From positions 2,859,501 through 2,923,500 of the forward strand of contig NZ_CP015583.1 in assembly GCF_001941945.1 (NCBI RefSeq): 64,000 bases of DNA, read 5' to 3'. The first letter of the stretch is position 1; the number at the start of each line of letters is the position of its first letter. The position numbers and the translations under genes are program-made. The notes beneath the pieces were generated by a model. It worked only from the letters and a program-made list of their open reading frames with translations. It was not told the origin of the DNA and did no database searches. The DNA is from Roseomonas gilardii. GTDB taxonomy: Bacteria > Pseudomonadota > Alphaproteobacteria > Acetobacterales > Acetobacteraceae. Of this stretch, positions 53,473 through 63,904 are shown piece after piece.

Positions 53473-54353
53473 CCGCCCAACAGGAAATAGGCGTAGTTCG
53501 TGTTGCCGTTGAGCGGCTCGCTCGGTACGAGCCTGACCGCCAGCGGCACGAAGCCCCTCGCCTCCGCCTCCATCCAGAAGACATCGACCGGATAGGTGGT
53601 CATGTTCGCGACGTGGCGCCGATAGGCGAAGCGCTTCGCCCGCGACGTCCAGGAATGCCGGCTGTAGCGGATCTGGATCATGGCGATGCCGCCGGGCCGC
53701 AGGAGCTGCCGCGCGACCGCCAGGACCCGCAGCCCGTAATCGGCGGAGGGCAGCAACTCGAACACATAGGTGCACAGGAACAGGTCGCAGGGTTCGGGCA
53801 CCTTCCCCGGAACGGATTCCGGGGCTGCCGGATCGGCGAGCACGGGGTGGAAGCCGCCATGGCCCATCGCCGCGAGCTGCCGGCCGCACTCGTCCAGGCT
53901 CTCGGGCACGATGTCCACGCCGATATAAGTGGCGCCGAGCGGCGCGAAATGCACCGCGTTGGCGCCGCCTCCGCAGCCCCATTCCAGGATCCGCCGCGGC
54001 GGTCCGGTCCCGGCCATCCGCGCGAACTGCTGGTACAGGGCCAGATTCTGCCGCCCGAGCGCCAGCCAGCGTTCGTCATCCGCGAAGACCCCGACGCCGC
54101 GCCAGTGCGAGTACTGTTCCCGGTTCACCGTGTCCGGCGAGTTCCAGAAGGCATTCGCCTCGCCCACCAGCGCCGCCTCGCTCGCGGCCGGGCGGAGGTG
54201 GAACTCCGCCCAGCGATAGAGTCGCCGCAGCTTGCGCAGCGGATGATCGCGCAGTTCCCGCCAGTGCCGGGCCAGGCTGTCCTGCCCAGGTCCATCCTGG
54301 CTTGGTCCATCCTGGCTTGGCCCATCCTGTCCTGGCGACGCATGAGACGCCAT
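53469..54353 (-). CDS. Class I SAM-dependent methyltransferase
   Basis: A 294-residue protein. After a repeat-bearing N-terminus and a helical segment, the SAM motif I ILEWGCGGGANAVHFAP is followed by IGVDIVPESLDECG, CDLFLCTYVFELLPSADYGLRVLAVARQLLRPGGIAMIQI (motifs II-III). The C-terminal part is substrate-binding. It resembles class I methyltransferases of unknown target. ATG 54353 is the first in-frame ATG; the frame opens further upstream. The N-terminal QDGPSQDGPSQDGPGQD comes from a tandem repeat. Confidence 0.8.
   Translation of the reverse strand: MASHASPGQDGPSQDGPSQDGPGQDSLARHWRELRDHPLRKLRRLYRWAEFHLRPAASEAALVGEANAFWNSPDTVNREQYSHWRGVGVFADDERWLALGRQNLALYQQFARMAGTGPPRRILEWGCGGGANAVHFAPLGATYIGVDIVPESLDECGRQLAAMGHGGFHPVLADPAAPESVPGKVPEPCDLFLCTYVFELLPSADYGLRVLAVARQLLRPGGIAMIQIRYSRHSWTSRAKRFAYRRHVANMTTYPVDVFWMEAEARGFVPLAVRLVPSEPLNGNTNYAYFLLGG
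54281..54340. repeat. 15-bp tandem repeat, about four units
   Basis: Units at 54281, 54296, 54311 and 54326 all begin CCTG and share most of CCTGGCTTGGTCCAT. On the minus strand they encode a (S/G)QDGP-type pentapeptide repeat near the start of the methyltransferase. Confidence 0.85.
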
Positions 54354-54628
54354 GATGGCCCGGTCCCTCCTGCCGGCGGGCCTGGGCATTCCGTCTCACG
54401 GGCGTTCACCGCGAATGTCCTGCCCCTGCGCAGGGGAAACGGCTCCACGCTCCCGGACGATGCCCTCCCACGGCGGCACACCCCAGGTTACCGTCATCGG
54501 CATCGCCGCTCACCAAGTTTGTTTCGCTCCGTATCAAGGGATGGACCGAGGCGGTATCCTCCGCGCAAGGGCGGCTTCCACCCATTTAGGGCCCCGCCGC
54601 CGGGCCATCCGGATCGTGGAGTACCGCT

Positions 54629-55741
54629 ATGCGCGTGATCGTCGTCGGGGCTGGCATCCTGGGCTCCAGCCTGGCCTATCACGCGGCGCGGGAGGGTGCC
54701 GAAGTGGTCCTCCTCGACCCCATGGTGGAGGGCCGCGCCACCGCGGCGGGCGCCGGCATCATCTGCCCCTGGGCCTCCCGCGTCACCGATCCGGACTGGT
54801 ACCGGCTCTCGGGCGGCGGGGCGCGCTACTATCCCACGCTGGTGGAGCGGCTGGCCGAGGACGGCGAGACCCAGCTCAGCTACCGCCGCGTCGGCGCACT
54901 CTGCGTGCCCGGCGACGAGGGCGACCTGGACGAGACCGAGGCCCGCACCCGCATCCGCGCCGAGGAGGCCCCCGAGGCCGGGGAGGTCACGCGCCTGATG
55001 CCGGAGGAAGCGCGCGCCCTCTTCCCGCCGCTGCGCCCCGGCCTCGCCGCCCTGCATGTCGGGGGCGCGGCCCGGGTGGATGGGCGGCTGCTCGCCACCG
55101 CCATGCTGCGCGCCGCGGAGCGGCATGGGGCGCAGGTCCACCGCTTTCCCGTGGCGGCGCTGCAGGCCCGGGACGGCGCCGTGCGCGGCGTGACGCTGGA
55201 GAACGGCATGGTGCTTGAGGCGGACGAGGTCGTGCTCGCCGCCGGGGCCTGGGCGCCGCCGCTGCTGGCTCCGCTGGGGCTGGAACTCGCGGTGCAGCCG
55301 CAGCGCGGCCAGATCCTGCACCTGCGCCTGCCGGGAGTGGACACGCGCCACTGGCCGGTGCTGCTGCCGATGAGCAGCCATTACCTGCTGGCCTTCGACG
55401 ACAGCCGCGTCGTGGTCGGCGCGACGCGCGAGACCGGCTCGGGCTTCGACCACCGCTTCACCGCCGCCGGCATCCGGCAGGTGCTGGACAACGCGCTGGG
55501 CGTCGCCCCCGGCCTCGCCGACGCCACCTTGCATGAGATGCGGATCGGCTTCCGCCCCATGGGGCCGGATATCCGGCCCCTGCTCGGCCGGGTGCCGGGG
55601 CTGGAGGGCCTCGTCATCGCCAACGGGCTCGGCGCGGGCGGGCTGACCATGGGCCCCTATGCCGGCGCCCTGCTGGCACAGCTCATCCTGACCGGCCGGA
55701 CCGAGATCCCGCTGGACCCCTACGATCCGCTGCGCCGCTGA
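54629..55741 (+). CDS. FAD-dependent oxidoreductase, DAO/DadA-like
   Basis: A 370-residue flavoprotein. The N-terminal dinucleotide fold is VVGAGILGSSLAYHAAREGAEVVLLD, followed by ATAAGAGIICPWAS, and the C-terminal GFRPMGPDIRPLLGRVPGLEGLVIANGLGAGGLTMGPYAGALLAQLI is the DAO flavin-binding end. Candidates include D-amino acid dehydrogenase, glycine oxidase or a related amine oxidase. The ATG at 54629 has GGAG upstream. No transporter or thiamine gene is near enough to narrow this. Confidence 0.85.
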   Translation: MRVIVVGAGILGSSLAYHAAREGAEVVLLDPMVEGRATAAGAGIICPWASRVTDPDWYRLSGGGARYYPTLVERLAEDGETQLSYRRVGALCVPGDEGDLDETEARTRIRAEEAPEAGEVTRLMPEEARALFPPLRPGLAALHVGGAARVDGRLLATAMLRAAERHGAQVHRFPVAALQARDGAVRGVTLENGMVLEADEVVLAAGAWAPPLLAPLGLELAVQPQRGQILHLRLPGVDTRHWPVLLPMSSHYLLAFDDSRVVVGATRETGSGFDHRFTAAGIRQVLDNALGVAPGLADATLHEMRIGFRPMGPDIRPLLGRVPGLEGLVIANGLGAGGLTMGPYAGALLAQLILTGRTEIPLDPYDPLRR

Positions 55742-55822
55742 TCCTCCCTGCCGAGTCGCCGCGGGGAAACCCGTCTCGCCGCCCCTGCGTTTCCCGGGCT
55801 GGAAGGTTGGGAGAACCCGCAG

Positions 55823-56089
55823 ATGATCGACGAGAAGTTCGCCAACCGTGAGGACCGCCCCTTCCCCACGGACGACCCGATCCAGCAGGACCCGACGATC
55901 CGCCGGCAGGCCCATGGCCGCAAGGCCAAGGACCGGGGCGACGATCCCGCCGCCGGAACCGCCGCGGAGCCGGTTTCGCCGGGCGAGTACCAGGCCGGGG
56001 ATAGCAGCGAGTTGGCCCAGGCCCTCGGCGGTCCGGTAGATATCTCCCCCATCCGTGGCCGGCGGATGATCGAGCGCGAGGAGGAGTAG
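55823..56089 (+). CDS. Small highly charged protein of unknown function
   Basis: An 88-residue, very hydrophilic protein (DEKFANREDRPFPTDDPI, HGRKAKDRGDD, RGRRMIEREEE). No hydrophobic core is visible, so it is probably disordered. ATG 55823 has GGGAGAA upstream, and the gene follows the FAD oxidoreductase by about 80 bp on the same strand. I do not recognise a family. Confidence 0.55.
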   Translation: MIDEKFANREDRPFPTDDPIQQDPTIRRQAHGRKAKDRGDDPAAGTAAEPVSPGEYQAGDSSELAQALGGPVDISPIRGRRMIEREEE

Positions 56090-56093
56090 GCGC

Positions 56094-59000
56094 CTACAGC
56101 CCCTGCTCCGCCCGCCAGAGCAGCCAGGGCGTGAGTTCCGGCACCCGCTTCGGCGCGGCGTCCGGGCCGGCCAGCCTTAGCCGTACCTCCGGTCCGTCCG
56201 GGATGCGGAGGCTCAGGCCCAGGTCCAGCATCCGCCGCGTCAGGTCGATCTCGCCCCCCAGGCCGAGCAGCAGATCCGCGGCTGTGATCTCGCCCGAGGT
56301 GATCCGGGCGCGTCCGTCCTGTAGCTGCAAGGCCATGGTCAGGCGATCGAAAGGTGTCTCGCCCCCGGACAGCGCCTGACGCAGCCTCGCCTCCGCCTGG
56401 GTGCCCGGCATGCGTGCCGCCGCGAGTGCCGCCGCGCCGTCGATCCCCAGCAACACACCCTGGCGCCATTCCAGGCTGCCTTCGCCGCCCAGCGTGGCCA
56501 GCATCGCCGAGGGGCTGCGGCCCTGGGCGGACAGGCGTAAGACCGCGTCCCCCTCCCCGTCACGCAAGTCGAGTGGCCAACCCGTCAGCGCCCCCTCCAG
56601 CGCGCCGCCGGCGATGCGCCCCTGGAGTTCCAGCCGTGGAACGTCCTCCGCCGCCCGCAGCGTCAGGCGCCCCGAGGCGTCGCCGCCCCGCAGCCGGCCG
56701 CGCACGACATCCACTTCCAACAGGCCGTCCAGCAGCCGCACCGTGCTTTCGCTGTCCTCCAGCAGGGGGCCGCCCCAGGGGCCGATCCGGCCGGCGGCCA
56801 CGGCCACATCCAGGTCCAGCAGCCGCAGCGGGTCCAGCGGCAGAGGGCGCGCATCGAGCACCGGCGCCGGCAGGGGCAGGTCCTCCGCCATGAGGCGGCC
56901 GGTCAGGCGCGGGCGCGCGGCCCCCGCCTCGCTGCCCGCGAAAGCCAGGGAAAGCTGACCGCCCGTGCGCAGCGTGCCCGCCACCAGGTCGAAGCGGTCG
57001 CTGGACACGCCGCGCGGCCCGGCGGTCACATTCGCGATCAGCGACATGGAGCCCTGGCCCAGCCAGCCCTCTGCGCCTTCCCAGCCGGTGAGGTCACGCA
57101 CCAGCCGCGGCACCCCCGGATGCCGCAGGGTCACGTTCCCGGCCAGCTTCCGTTCCGGCAGGTCCAGCACCCCGCTGCTGTCGAGCCGCAGGTCGGACCA
57201 GTCGCCCTCCAGCCGCAGGCCCAGCGCATCCAGCGGGCCGCCGCCGGAAAGGCGCAGCGTCAGCGGCGCCCCGGCCAGCCGCGTCCCATCCGGCCAGTTG
57301 CCGGGCAGCGCCGCGAAGAGCGGGCGCGGGTCCGGTGCCGCCACCTCCAGCATCAGGTCCGACAGGCGCGGCTGCGCGCCCAGCATCGCCACGCCGGAAG
57401 CCGTGACATCCGCCCCCGCCACCCGGCCGGTGAACTGGCGCAGGGTCAGCCGCCCGGCCTCCAGCGCCGCGTCGAGCCCGGCGCGTTCCGCCGTCACCCC
57501 GCGCAGCCGCACCCGGTCGGCGGCCAGGCGCAGATTGGCGTCGAAGCCGCCCAGCTCGGCGGACAGCGCCTCCCAGCTCCGCCCCGGTGCCAGGAGCCCG
57601 TCCAGGTCGAGACGGTCCAGCGTCACCCCGAGACCGAAGGAAGGCCGCTGCGTGCCCACCGCCTGGACCACGCCGCCGGCGGGTGTCACCGCGGCCCCCG
57701 TCCCCGGAGTGGCGGTGGCCGTGGTGGGTGCGGCCTGTCCGGTCCCTGCCTGGACGCCGGCAGCCGGGGTCCCGGCCGGCTGGGGCGCGGTGGCCGTGGG
57801 CGCATTCGCCTGGGTCTGTGTTCCGCCACCCGGCCCCGCGCCCGCTCCCTGACCTACCCCCTGGCCCACACCGCTTCTGCCGCCCGCTCCCCCCTGGGGA
57901 GCACCTTGGGGAGCCCCCTGGGAGCCTCCGGCCGTGCCGCCCGCGGTCTGGCCTCCCCCACCCGGGCCGCTCCCGGGCTGGGCCGCCCCGTCCTGGCCGG
58001 CGGTGGCGCCCGGCCCCGGCGGCGATGCCAGCCCCTGGCGGAACACGCCCGCGCCGGAAAGGCGCGTGCCGTCCACCGTGGCGCTCAGCTCCGGAACCGC
58101 CACCTGCCCGTCCTCGATCACCAGCCGGGCACGGCCATCCGCATGTTGCAGCCGGTCCGGCGCCAGGCTCGGCAACGGCCAGCCCAGCGCCGCCAGCGTC
58201 GCCCGCAGTTCCTCACTGCGAAAATCCAGCAGCGCTTCCAGCCGCCTGCCGGCGGTGGCACCGTTCATCGTCACCTGCGTCTCGCCCGGCAGGACGGCGG
58301 AGGCATCGGTCAGACTCAGCCGGTCCCCCTCGCGGAAGACGGAGGCGCGCAGGCGCCGCAGCGGCACGCCGCGCAGGGTCGCCGCCTCCACCGAGAAATC
58401 CAGGCCGAAGGGCAGGCCGCCGCCGGCGCGCAGGCTGTTCTGCCAGGGATCGAGGTTCAGCCGCCCGGCCGCCAGCGACAGGTCCAGCCGGGGCTGCGGC
58501 CGCAGCCGCAGCGTCATCGCGCCGCGCGCCGGGTTGCCGTTGAAGTCGAGATCCAGCCCGTCCGCGATGATCAGGTCGGCTGAGGCGGAAAGCCGCCCCT
58601 GCGCCCGGAAGGGCCCCGGCGGCCCCGGCAGCATCAGCGAGAGATCCGGCCCGGAGGCCTCGATGCGCCCCTCCAGCCCGCCCTCGGGCGGCAGGGCGCC
58701 GCGCGTCGCGAGCGTGGTGCCGCCGGAGGACAGCGTCAGGTCCAGCGGCATGGTGCCGTCGAAGCCCGCCCGGCCCAGCGTGGCATCGAAGCGCACCTCC
58801 CGCCCGGCCCAGACCTCCATGGGCACGAAGCTGCCGGTGGCGCGCATCGCCTCGGCATAGGAGCCGGCGGAGAGCTTCGCCCGCACCCGCTCGAAGACCA
58901 TGCTGCCGATGGTGAGGCGGCTGTCCACCACCTCCGCCTGGAAGGAGGCCAGCGAGGCGGAGAAGGCGAAGCTCGGCACCGGCGGCCAGGGCAGGCGGAT

Positions 59001-59336
59001 ATCCGCCCCGACCAGGGTGAGTTCGCGCGGCGCCATGCGCCCCGCCAGCAGGGACCAGCCATCCAGCTTCAGGTTCAGCGCCCGCGCGCCGAAGCCGAGC
59101 GAGGCTTCCGGCAGGCCGACCGTGACGCCCTCGGCCTCCAGCATCGGCTCCGGCAGCAGGGTCAGGTGCACCGGCCCGGACAGCGTCACCGCCATGCCCA
59201 GCCGCTGCGCCGCCAGGCTGGCGAGCTGGCCACGCCAGGCGGTCCAGTCCAGCAGGCGCGGCGCGAACCACAGGCCGGCCAGCACCAGGGCGAGCAGCAC
59301 CGCCGCCGCCGCGCCGAGGCGGCGCGGGGCGGTCAT
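56094..59336 (-). CDS. AsmA family protein with a low-complexity linker
   Basis: A 1080-residue protein. An N-terminal anchor (LGAAAAVLLALVLAGLWFAPRLLDW) leads into the AsmA N-domain (RGQLASLAAQRLGMAVTLSGPVHLTLLPEPMLEAEGV). The C-terminal AsmA region includes ALTGWPLDLRDGEGDAVLRLSAQGRSPSAMLATLGGEGSLEWRQGVLLGIDGAAAL. Between them, roughly residues 445-560, is a Gly/Gln/Ala/Pro-rich linker with QGAPQGAPQG and GVGQGVGQG units. The family acts in envelope lipid homeostasis. ATG 59336 has GGAGGA upstream. It is 30 bp downstream of the hydantoinase on the same strand. Confidence 0.9.
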   Translation of the reverse strand: MTAPRRLGAAAAVLLALVLAGLWFAPRLLDWTAWRGQLASLAAQRLGMAVTLSGPVHLTLLPEPMLEAEGVTVGLPEASLGFGARALNLKLDGWSLLAGRMAPRELTLVGADIRLPWPPVPSFAFSASLASFQAEVVDSRLTIGSMVFERVRAKLSAGSYAEAMRATGSFVPMEVWAGREVRFDATLGRAGFDGTMPLDLTLSSGGTTLATRGALPPEGGLEGRIEASGPDLSLMLPGPPGPFRAQGRLSASADLIIADGLDLDFNGNPARGAMTLRLRPQPRLDLSLAAGRLNLDPWQNSLRAGGGLPFGLDFSVEAATLRGVPLRRLRASVFREGDRLSLTDASAVLPGETQVTMNGATAGRRLEALLDFRSEELRATLAALGWPLPSLAPDRLQHADGRARLVIEDGQVAVPELSATVDGTRLSGAGVFRQGLASPPGPGATAGQDGAAQPGSGPGGGGQTAGGTAGGSQGAPQGAPQGGAGGRSGVGQGVGQGAGAGPGGGTQTQANAPTATAPQPAGTPAAGVQAGTGQAAPTTATATPGTGAAVTPAGGVVQAVGTQRPSFGLGVTLDRLDLDGLLAPGRSWEALSAELGGFDANLRLAADRVRLRGVTAERAGLDAALEAGRLTLRQFTGRVAGADVTASGVAMLGAQPRLSDLMLEVAAPDPRPLFAALPGNWPDGTRLAGAPLTLRLSGGGPLDALGLRLEGDWSDLRLDSSGVLDLPERKLAGNVTLRHPGVPRLVRDLTGWEGAEGWLGQGSMSLIANVTAGPRGVSSDRFDLVAGTLRTGGQLSLAFAGSEAGAARPRLTGRLMAEDLPLPAPVLDARPLPLDPLRLLDLDVAVAAGRIGPWGGPLLEDSESTVRLLDGLLEVDVVRGRLRGGDASGRLTLRAAEDVPRLELQGRIAGGALEGALTGWPLDLRDGEGDAVLRLSAQGRSPSAMLATLGGEGSLEWRQGVLLGIDGAAALAAARMPGTQAEARLRQALSGGETPFDRLTMALQLQDGRARITSGEITAADLLLGLGGEIDLTRRMLDLGLSLRIPDGPEVRLRLAGPDAAPKRVPELTPWLLWRAEQGL

Positions 59337-59365
59337 CGCGGCAGGTCCTCCCGTCCCGTCAGGGC

Positions 59366-62300
59366 TCAGCCCCTCCCCTTCCCGTCACCCCAGCCACCAC
59401 CGCCCGGCGTTTCAAGCCCGAGGATATCGCCGGCCTCCAGCGCCGCGCGGTCGCAGCCGCGCATCGGCTCGACCCGGCCGTCCCGGCGCTCCACCCATTG
59501 CCGGCCGGGCGCGCCCGGGGCGCCGCCCTCCATCCCGTGCGGCGCGACCTCGCGGCGGGAGGCGACGATCACCGCCTCCATCGGCTCCAGGAAACGGATG
59601 CGCCGGCGCGAACCGTCGCCGCCATGCCACCGCCCGGCGCCGCCCGAGCCGCGCCGGATGGAGAATTCCTCCAGCCGCACCGGGTAGCGCATCTCCAGGA
59701 TCTCCGGATCCGTCATGCGCGTGTTGGTCATATGCGTCTGCACCGCGCTCGCCCCATCGAAGCCCGGACCCGCGCCGACTCCGCCGCAGACCGTCTCGTA
59801 GTACTGGTAGCGCGCATTGCCGAACAGAAGGTTGTTCATCGTCGCCTGAGCGCAGGCACAGGCCCGCAGCGCGCCAAGCAGCGCATTGGCCACGGCCTGC
59901 GACACCTCGGTGTTCCCGGCCACGACGGCGGCCCCCGGATAGGGCGAGAGGAAACTGCCCTCCGGCACCACGATCCCGATGGGCACGAGGCAACCGTCGT
60001 TGAGCGGAATCTCCTCCCCCACCAGGCAGCGGAAGCAATACAGCACCACCGCCCGCGTCACCGCCGGCGGCGCGTTGAAGTTGTCGCCGCGCTGCCGCCC
60101 CGTGCCGGTGAAGTCCACCACCGCGCGCCGCGCCGCCCGGTCCACCCGCACCGCGACGCGCAGCGGCGAGCCGTCATCCATCGTATAGGCGAACTCGCCG
60201 TCGCCCAACCGGTCGAGCACGCGGCGCACGCTCTCCTCGGCATTGTCCATCACGTGGCGCATATAGGCGCGCACCGTGTCCAGCCCGTGCTCGCGCACGG
60301 CGCGGCGCAGCTCCTGCACCCCGGTCTCGTTGGCCGCGACCTGCGCCTTGATGTCGGCGACGTTCACGTCCGGCGAGCGCGCGGGGTATTTCGCGCCCGA
60401 CAGCAGCGCGCGGAACTCCGCCTCGCGGAAGCGCCCCTGCTCGACGAGGAGGAAGTCGTCGATCACCACCCCCTCCTCCTCCAGCGTCGCGGAGTCCGGC
60501 GGCGTGGAGCCCGGTGTCAGCCCGCCGATATCCGCGTGGTGCCCGCGCGAGCCGACGAAGAACAGGATCTCGCCGGCCGTTCCATCCGTGGCCTCACCGA
60601 AGACCGGCGTGATCACCGTGACGTCGGGCAGGTGCGTGCCGCCGTTGTACGGGTTGTTCAGCGCCACCACATCGCCGGGGCGCAGCGTGGCGCCGCGCGA
60701 GCGGATCACCGTCCGCACGCTCTCCCCCATCGCACCCAGATGCACCGGCACATGCGGCGCATTGGCCACCAGCCGCCCCTCGGCATCGAAGATGGCGCAG
60801 GAGAAGTCGAGCCGCTCCTTGATGTTCACCGAGAGCGAGGTGTTCTGCAGCACCGTGCCGGTCTGCTCGGCGATGCTCATGAACAGCGCGCCGAACAGCT
60901 CCAGCATCACCGGATCGGGCCGGCCCGTATCCGCCAGCACCGCATTCGCCCGCGGCTCGACGCGGCGGATGACCATGTGGTTCAGCGCCGTCACCTCGGC
61001 CTGCCAGCCGGGCTCCACCACCGTGGTCGCGTTCGCTTCGCGGATCAGCGCCGGCCCGCGCACCGTGTCGCCGGCCAGCAGCGCCTCGCGGTCCAGCACC
61101 GGGGCACGGTGCTCCCGCCCGCCCGTCCAGAGCGACACCTCGTCGATCACCGGCACCGCCTCCCCGGCGGCACGGGCGGCGAGCCTCGGCTCCTCGACCT
61201 GCTCGCCCGCCGCGATCGCCTCGGCGATGCAGGCCTCCACGATCACCTCCCGCTCGGGCGAGGCGAAGCCGAAGCGGCGGCGATGCGCCTCGGTGAAGCC
61301 GGCCAGCACCGCCCCGTATTCCCCGAACTCCACCGGCAGGAAGGCATCCGTCCCGGCATAGCGCAGGTGCAGGCGCCGCTGCACCGACAGGCGCCCCACC
61401 TCGTTGCCCTGGCGCAGCAGCTCCGCCCGCCCTTCCTCCGCCAGCGCGTCGAGCCGCTCCGCCAGCGCCGCCATGGTCTCCGGCGCCAGCGGCCTCTCCA
61501 CCGCCGCCTCGCGGATCACGCTGGCATCCGCCAGCCCCATGCCATAGGCCGAGAGCACGCCGGCGAAGGGATGCACGAAGACCGTCTCCATCCCCAGTTC
61601 GTCCGCCACCAGGCAGGCATGCTGCCCGCCCGCGCCGCCGAAGCACTGCAGCGCATAGCGCGCGGCGTCGTGCCCCTTCTGGATGCTCACCTGCCGGATC
61701 GCATGCGCCATGTTGGCCACCGCGATGCGCAGGAAGCCCTCAGCCACGGCGCGCGGGTCCATCACGGGCTCACCCGTGGCCGCCGCGATCTCCGCCGCCA
61801 GCGCCGAGAACTTCTCCCGCACCACCGCATCGTCCAGCGGCTGGTCGCCCGCCGGCCCGAAGATCGCCGGGAAGTGCCGCGGCTGCACCTTGCCGGTCAT
61901 GACATTCGCATCGGTCACGGTGAGCGGCCCGCCGCGCCGGTAGCAGGCCGGCCCCGGCACCGCCCCCGCGCTTTCCGGCCCGACGCGGAAGCGCGCGCCG
62001 TCGAAGCCCAGCCGCGAGCCGCCGCCCGCCGCCACGGTGTTGATCGCCATCATCGGCGCGCGCATCCGCACGCCCGCCACCTCGGTCTCGAAGGCGCGCT
62101 CGAACTGCCCCGCATAGAGCGCGACATCCGTGCTGGTGCCGCCCATGTCGAAGCCGATGATGCGGTCGAAGCCCGCCATGGCGGCGGTGCGCGCCGCGCC
62201 GACGATGCCGCCCGCCGGGCCGGACAGGATCGCGTCCTTGCCCTCGAAGGCCGCCGCGTCGGCCAGCCCGCCGGAGGAGCGCATGAAGGAGAGCCGGGTG

Positions 62301-63016
62301 CGGTCCCGCTCCGCCCGCCCGTCCGGGTTCAGCTCTCCCGCCACCTGGGCCACGTAGCGGCGCAGGATCGGCGAGAGATAGGCATCCACCACCGCCGTGT
62401 CGGCGCGCGGCACGAGGCGCGGCAGCGGCGAGGCCCGGTGCGACAGAGAGACCTGGGCGAAGCCCTCCTCGCGCGCCAGGGCGCCGATGCGCTCCTCGTG
62501 CTCCGGGCTGGCCCAGGCATGCAGCAGCGCCACCGCCACGGCGGGGATGCCGTCCGCCCTCGCCGCCCGCAGCGCCGCCCGCGCCGCATCCTCGTCCAGC
62601 GGCTCGATCTCCCGCCCCTCGGCGTCGAGCCTGCCGCCGATCTCGGCCACGCGCTCATGCAGCAGCGAGGGCAGGCGCACATCCAGGTCGAAGAGGCGCG
62701 GCCGCGCCTGGTTGCCGATGCGCGGCAGGTCGGCGAAGCCCCGGTTCAGGATCAGCAGCACACGCTCGCCCTTGCGCTCCAGCAGCGCGTTGGTGGCGAC
62801 GGTGGTGCCCATCTTCACCGCCTCGACCGCGCCGGGCGGCAGCGCCTCGCCAGGTGCCAGCCCGAGGATCGCGCGGATGCCCGCCACCGCCGCGTCCCGG
62901 TAGGCCTCCGGGTTTTCCGAGAGCAGCTTGCGCGTGCTCAGCCGCCCTTCCGGGTCGCGCGCCACGATGTCGGTGAAGGTCCCGCCGCGATCCACCCAGA
63001 ACTGCCAGCCCGCCAT
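59366..63016 (-). CDS. Fused hydantoinase/oxoprolinase (HyuA-HyuB, 5-oxoprolinase-like)
   Basis: A 1216-residue ATP-dependent amidohydrolase. The HyuA part starts [21 protein letters not shown] (actin-like ATP-binding fold) and contains [16 protein letters not shown]. The HyuB part holds [51 protein letters not shown] and [30 protein letters not shown]. The full fusion and length fit 5-oxoprolinase, which opens pyroglutamate to glutamate in the gamma-glutamyl cycle, but other hydantoin or N-methylhydantoin substrates are possible. It is divergent from a GST gene. Confidence 0.92.
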   Translation of the reverse strand: MAGWQFWVDRGGTFTDIVARDPEGRLSTRKLLSENPEAYRDAAVAGIRAILGLAPGEALPPGAVEAVKMGTTVATNALLERKGERVLLILNRGFADLPRIGNQARPRLFDLDVRLPSLLHERVAEIGGRLDAEGREIEPLDEDAARAALRAARADGIPAVAVALLHAWASPEHEERIGALAREEGFAQVSLSHRASPLPRLVPRADTAVVDAYLSPILRRYVAQVAGELNPDGRAERDRTRLSFMRSSGGLADAAAFEGKDAILSGPAGGIVGAARTAAMAGFDRIIGFDMGGTSTDVALYAGQFERAFETEVAGVRMRAPMMAINTVAAGGGSRLGFDGARFRVGPESAGAVPGPACYRRGGPLTVTDANVMTGKVQPRHFPAIFGPAGDQPLDDAVVREKFSALAAEIAAATGEPVMDPRAVAEGFLRIAVANMAHAIRQVSIQKGHDAARYALQCFGGAGGQHACLVADELGMETVFVHPFAGVLSAYGMGLADASVIREAAVERPLAPETMAALAERLDALAEEGRAELLRQGNEVGRLSVQRRLHLRYAGTDAFLPVEFGEYGAVLAGFTEAHRRRFGFASPEREVIVEACIAEAIAAGEQVEEPRLAARAAGEAVPVIDEVSLWTGGREHRAPVLDREALLAGDTVRGPALIREANATTVVEPGWQAEVTALNHMVIRRVEPRANAVLADTGRPDPVMLELFGALFMSIAEQTGTVLQNTSLSVNIKERLDFSCAIFDAEGRLVANAPHVPVHLGAMGESVRTVIRSRGATLRPGDVVALNNPYNGGTHLPDVTVITPVFGEATDGTAGEILFFVGSRGHHADIGGLTPGSTPPDSATLEEEGVVIDDFLLVEQGRFREAEFRALLSGAKYPARSPDVNVADIKAQVAANETGVQELRRAVREHGLDTVRAYMRHVMDNAEESVRRVLDRLGDGEFAYTMDDGSPLRVAVRVDRAARRAVVDFTGTGRQRGDNFNAPPAVTRAVVLYCFRCLVGEEIPLNDGCLVPIGIVVPEGSFLSPYPGAAVVAGNTEVSQAVANALLGALRACACAQATMNNLLFGNARYQYYETVCGGVGAGPGFDGASAVQTHMTNTRMTDPEILEMRYPVRLEEFSIRRGSGGAGRWHGGDGSRRRIRFLEPMEAVIVASRREVAPHGMEGGAPGAPGRQWVERRDGRVEPMRGCDRAALEAGDILGLETPGGGGWGDGKGRG

Positions 63017-63175
63017 CGCCAGATCCCTATCCCGCCGGGGCCAGACCCCGGATCAACCCATGGCGCACGATGCGCAGCGCCCCGCCACGCGGCAACCCGG
63101 CCCGCCCGCCGGAAAGGGCCGGAAGCGGCAGCGCATGCCGTGCGTTTGCCTCCCATGCAAGCTCAGGAGCACCGC

Positions 63176-63904
63176 ATGGCCCAGCAAACCGCCTACGAAC
63201 TGTTCTACTGGCCCGGCCTGCCTGGGCGCGGCGAGTTCGTCCGCCTGGCGCTGGAGGCGGCCGGGGCACCCTATACCGACCATGCCCGGCACCCCAACGG
63301 CCTGGCGGCGATGCAGGCGCTGCTGGATGCCGCGAACCAGCCATGCCCACCCTTCGCACCGCCCTTCCTGCGCGACGGCCCGCTGCTGATCGGCCAGACC
63401 GCGGCCATCCTGCTGCATCTGGGCCGCCGGCACGGGCTGGCACCGGCGGCGGAGGCGGACCGTCTCTGGTGCCACCAGATCCAGCTCACCATCGCCGACC
63501 TGGTGACGGAGGCGCACGACACCCACCACCCGGTCTCCGCCTCCCTCTACTACGAGGAGCAGAAGCCCGAGGCCGCCCGGCGCGCGCAGGACTTCCGCGA
63601 CAACCGGATGCCGAAATTCCTCGGCTGGTTCGAGCGCATCCTGGCCGCCAACCCCGCCGGCTCCAGCCATCTGGTGGACCAGGCGCCGAGCTACGCCGAC
63701 CTGTCGCTGTTCCAGGCCGTGGAAGGGCTGCGCTACGCCTTCCCACACGCCAGCGCGCGTGCCCTGCGAAAGGCCCCGCATGTCGCGGCCCTGGCCGCCT
63801 CGGTGGCGGGATGGCCGCGCATCGCCGCCTACCTCGCCAGCCCGCGCCGCCAGCCCTTCAACCAGAACGGCATCTTCCGCCACTACCCGGAGCTGGACGC
63901 GTAG
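63176..63904 (+). CDS. Glutathione S-transferase family protein
   Basis: A 242-residue GST. The N-terminal thioredoxin-like domain is YELFYWPGLPGRGEFVRLALEAAGAPYTD, with LIGQTAAILLHLGRRHGL as the glutathione gamma-Glu recognition (Q-T-A) region. A helical C-terminal domain follows. The layout resembles sigma- or prostaglandin-D-synthase-like GSTs. ATG 63176 has CAGGAGC upstream. It shares a 159-bp gap with the fused oxoprolinase. The final 96 bases of the window show nothing further. Confidence 0.88.
   Translation: MAQQTAYELFYWPGLPGRGEFVRLALEAAGAPYTDHARHPNGLAAMQALLDAANQPCPPFAPPFLRDGPLLIGQTAAILLHLGRRHGLAPAAEADRLWCHQIQLTIADLVTEAHDTHHPVSASLYYEEQKPEAARRAQDFRDNRMPKFLGWFERILAANPAGSSHLVDQAPSYADLSLFQAVEGLRYAFPHASARALRKAPHVAALAASVAGWPRIAAYLASPRRQPFNQNGIFRHYPELDA

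Noticed and set aside
59498-63904. A 1468-codon open frame across the hydantoinase on the opposite strand
   Set aside because: Composition is His/Arg/Gln-rich antisense noise; only the GST at its end is real.
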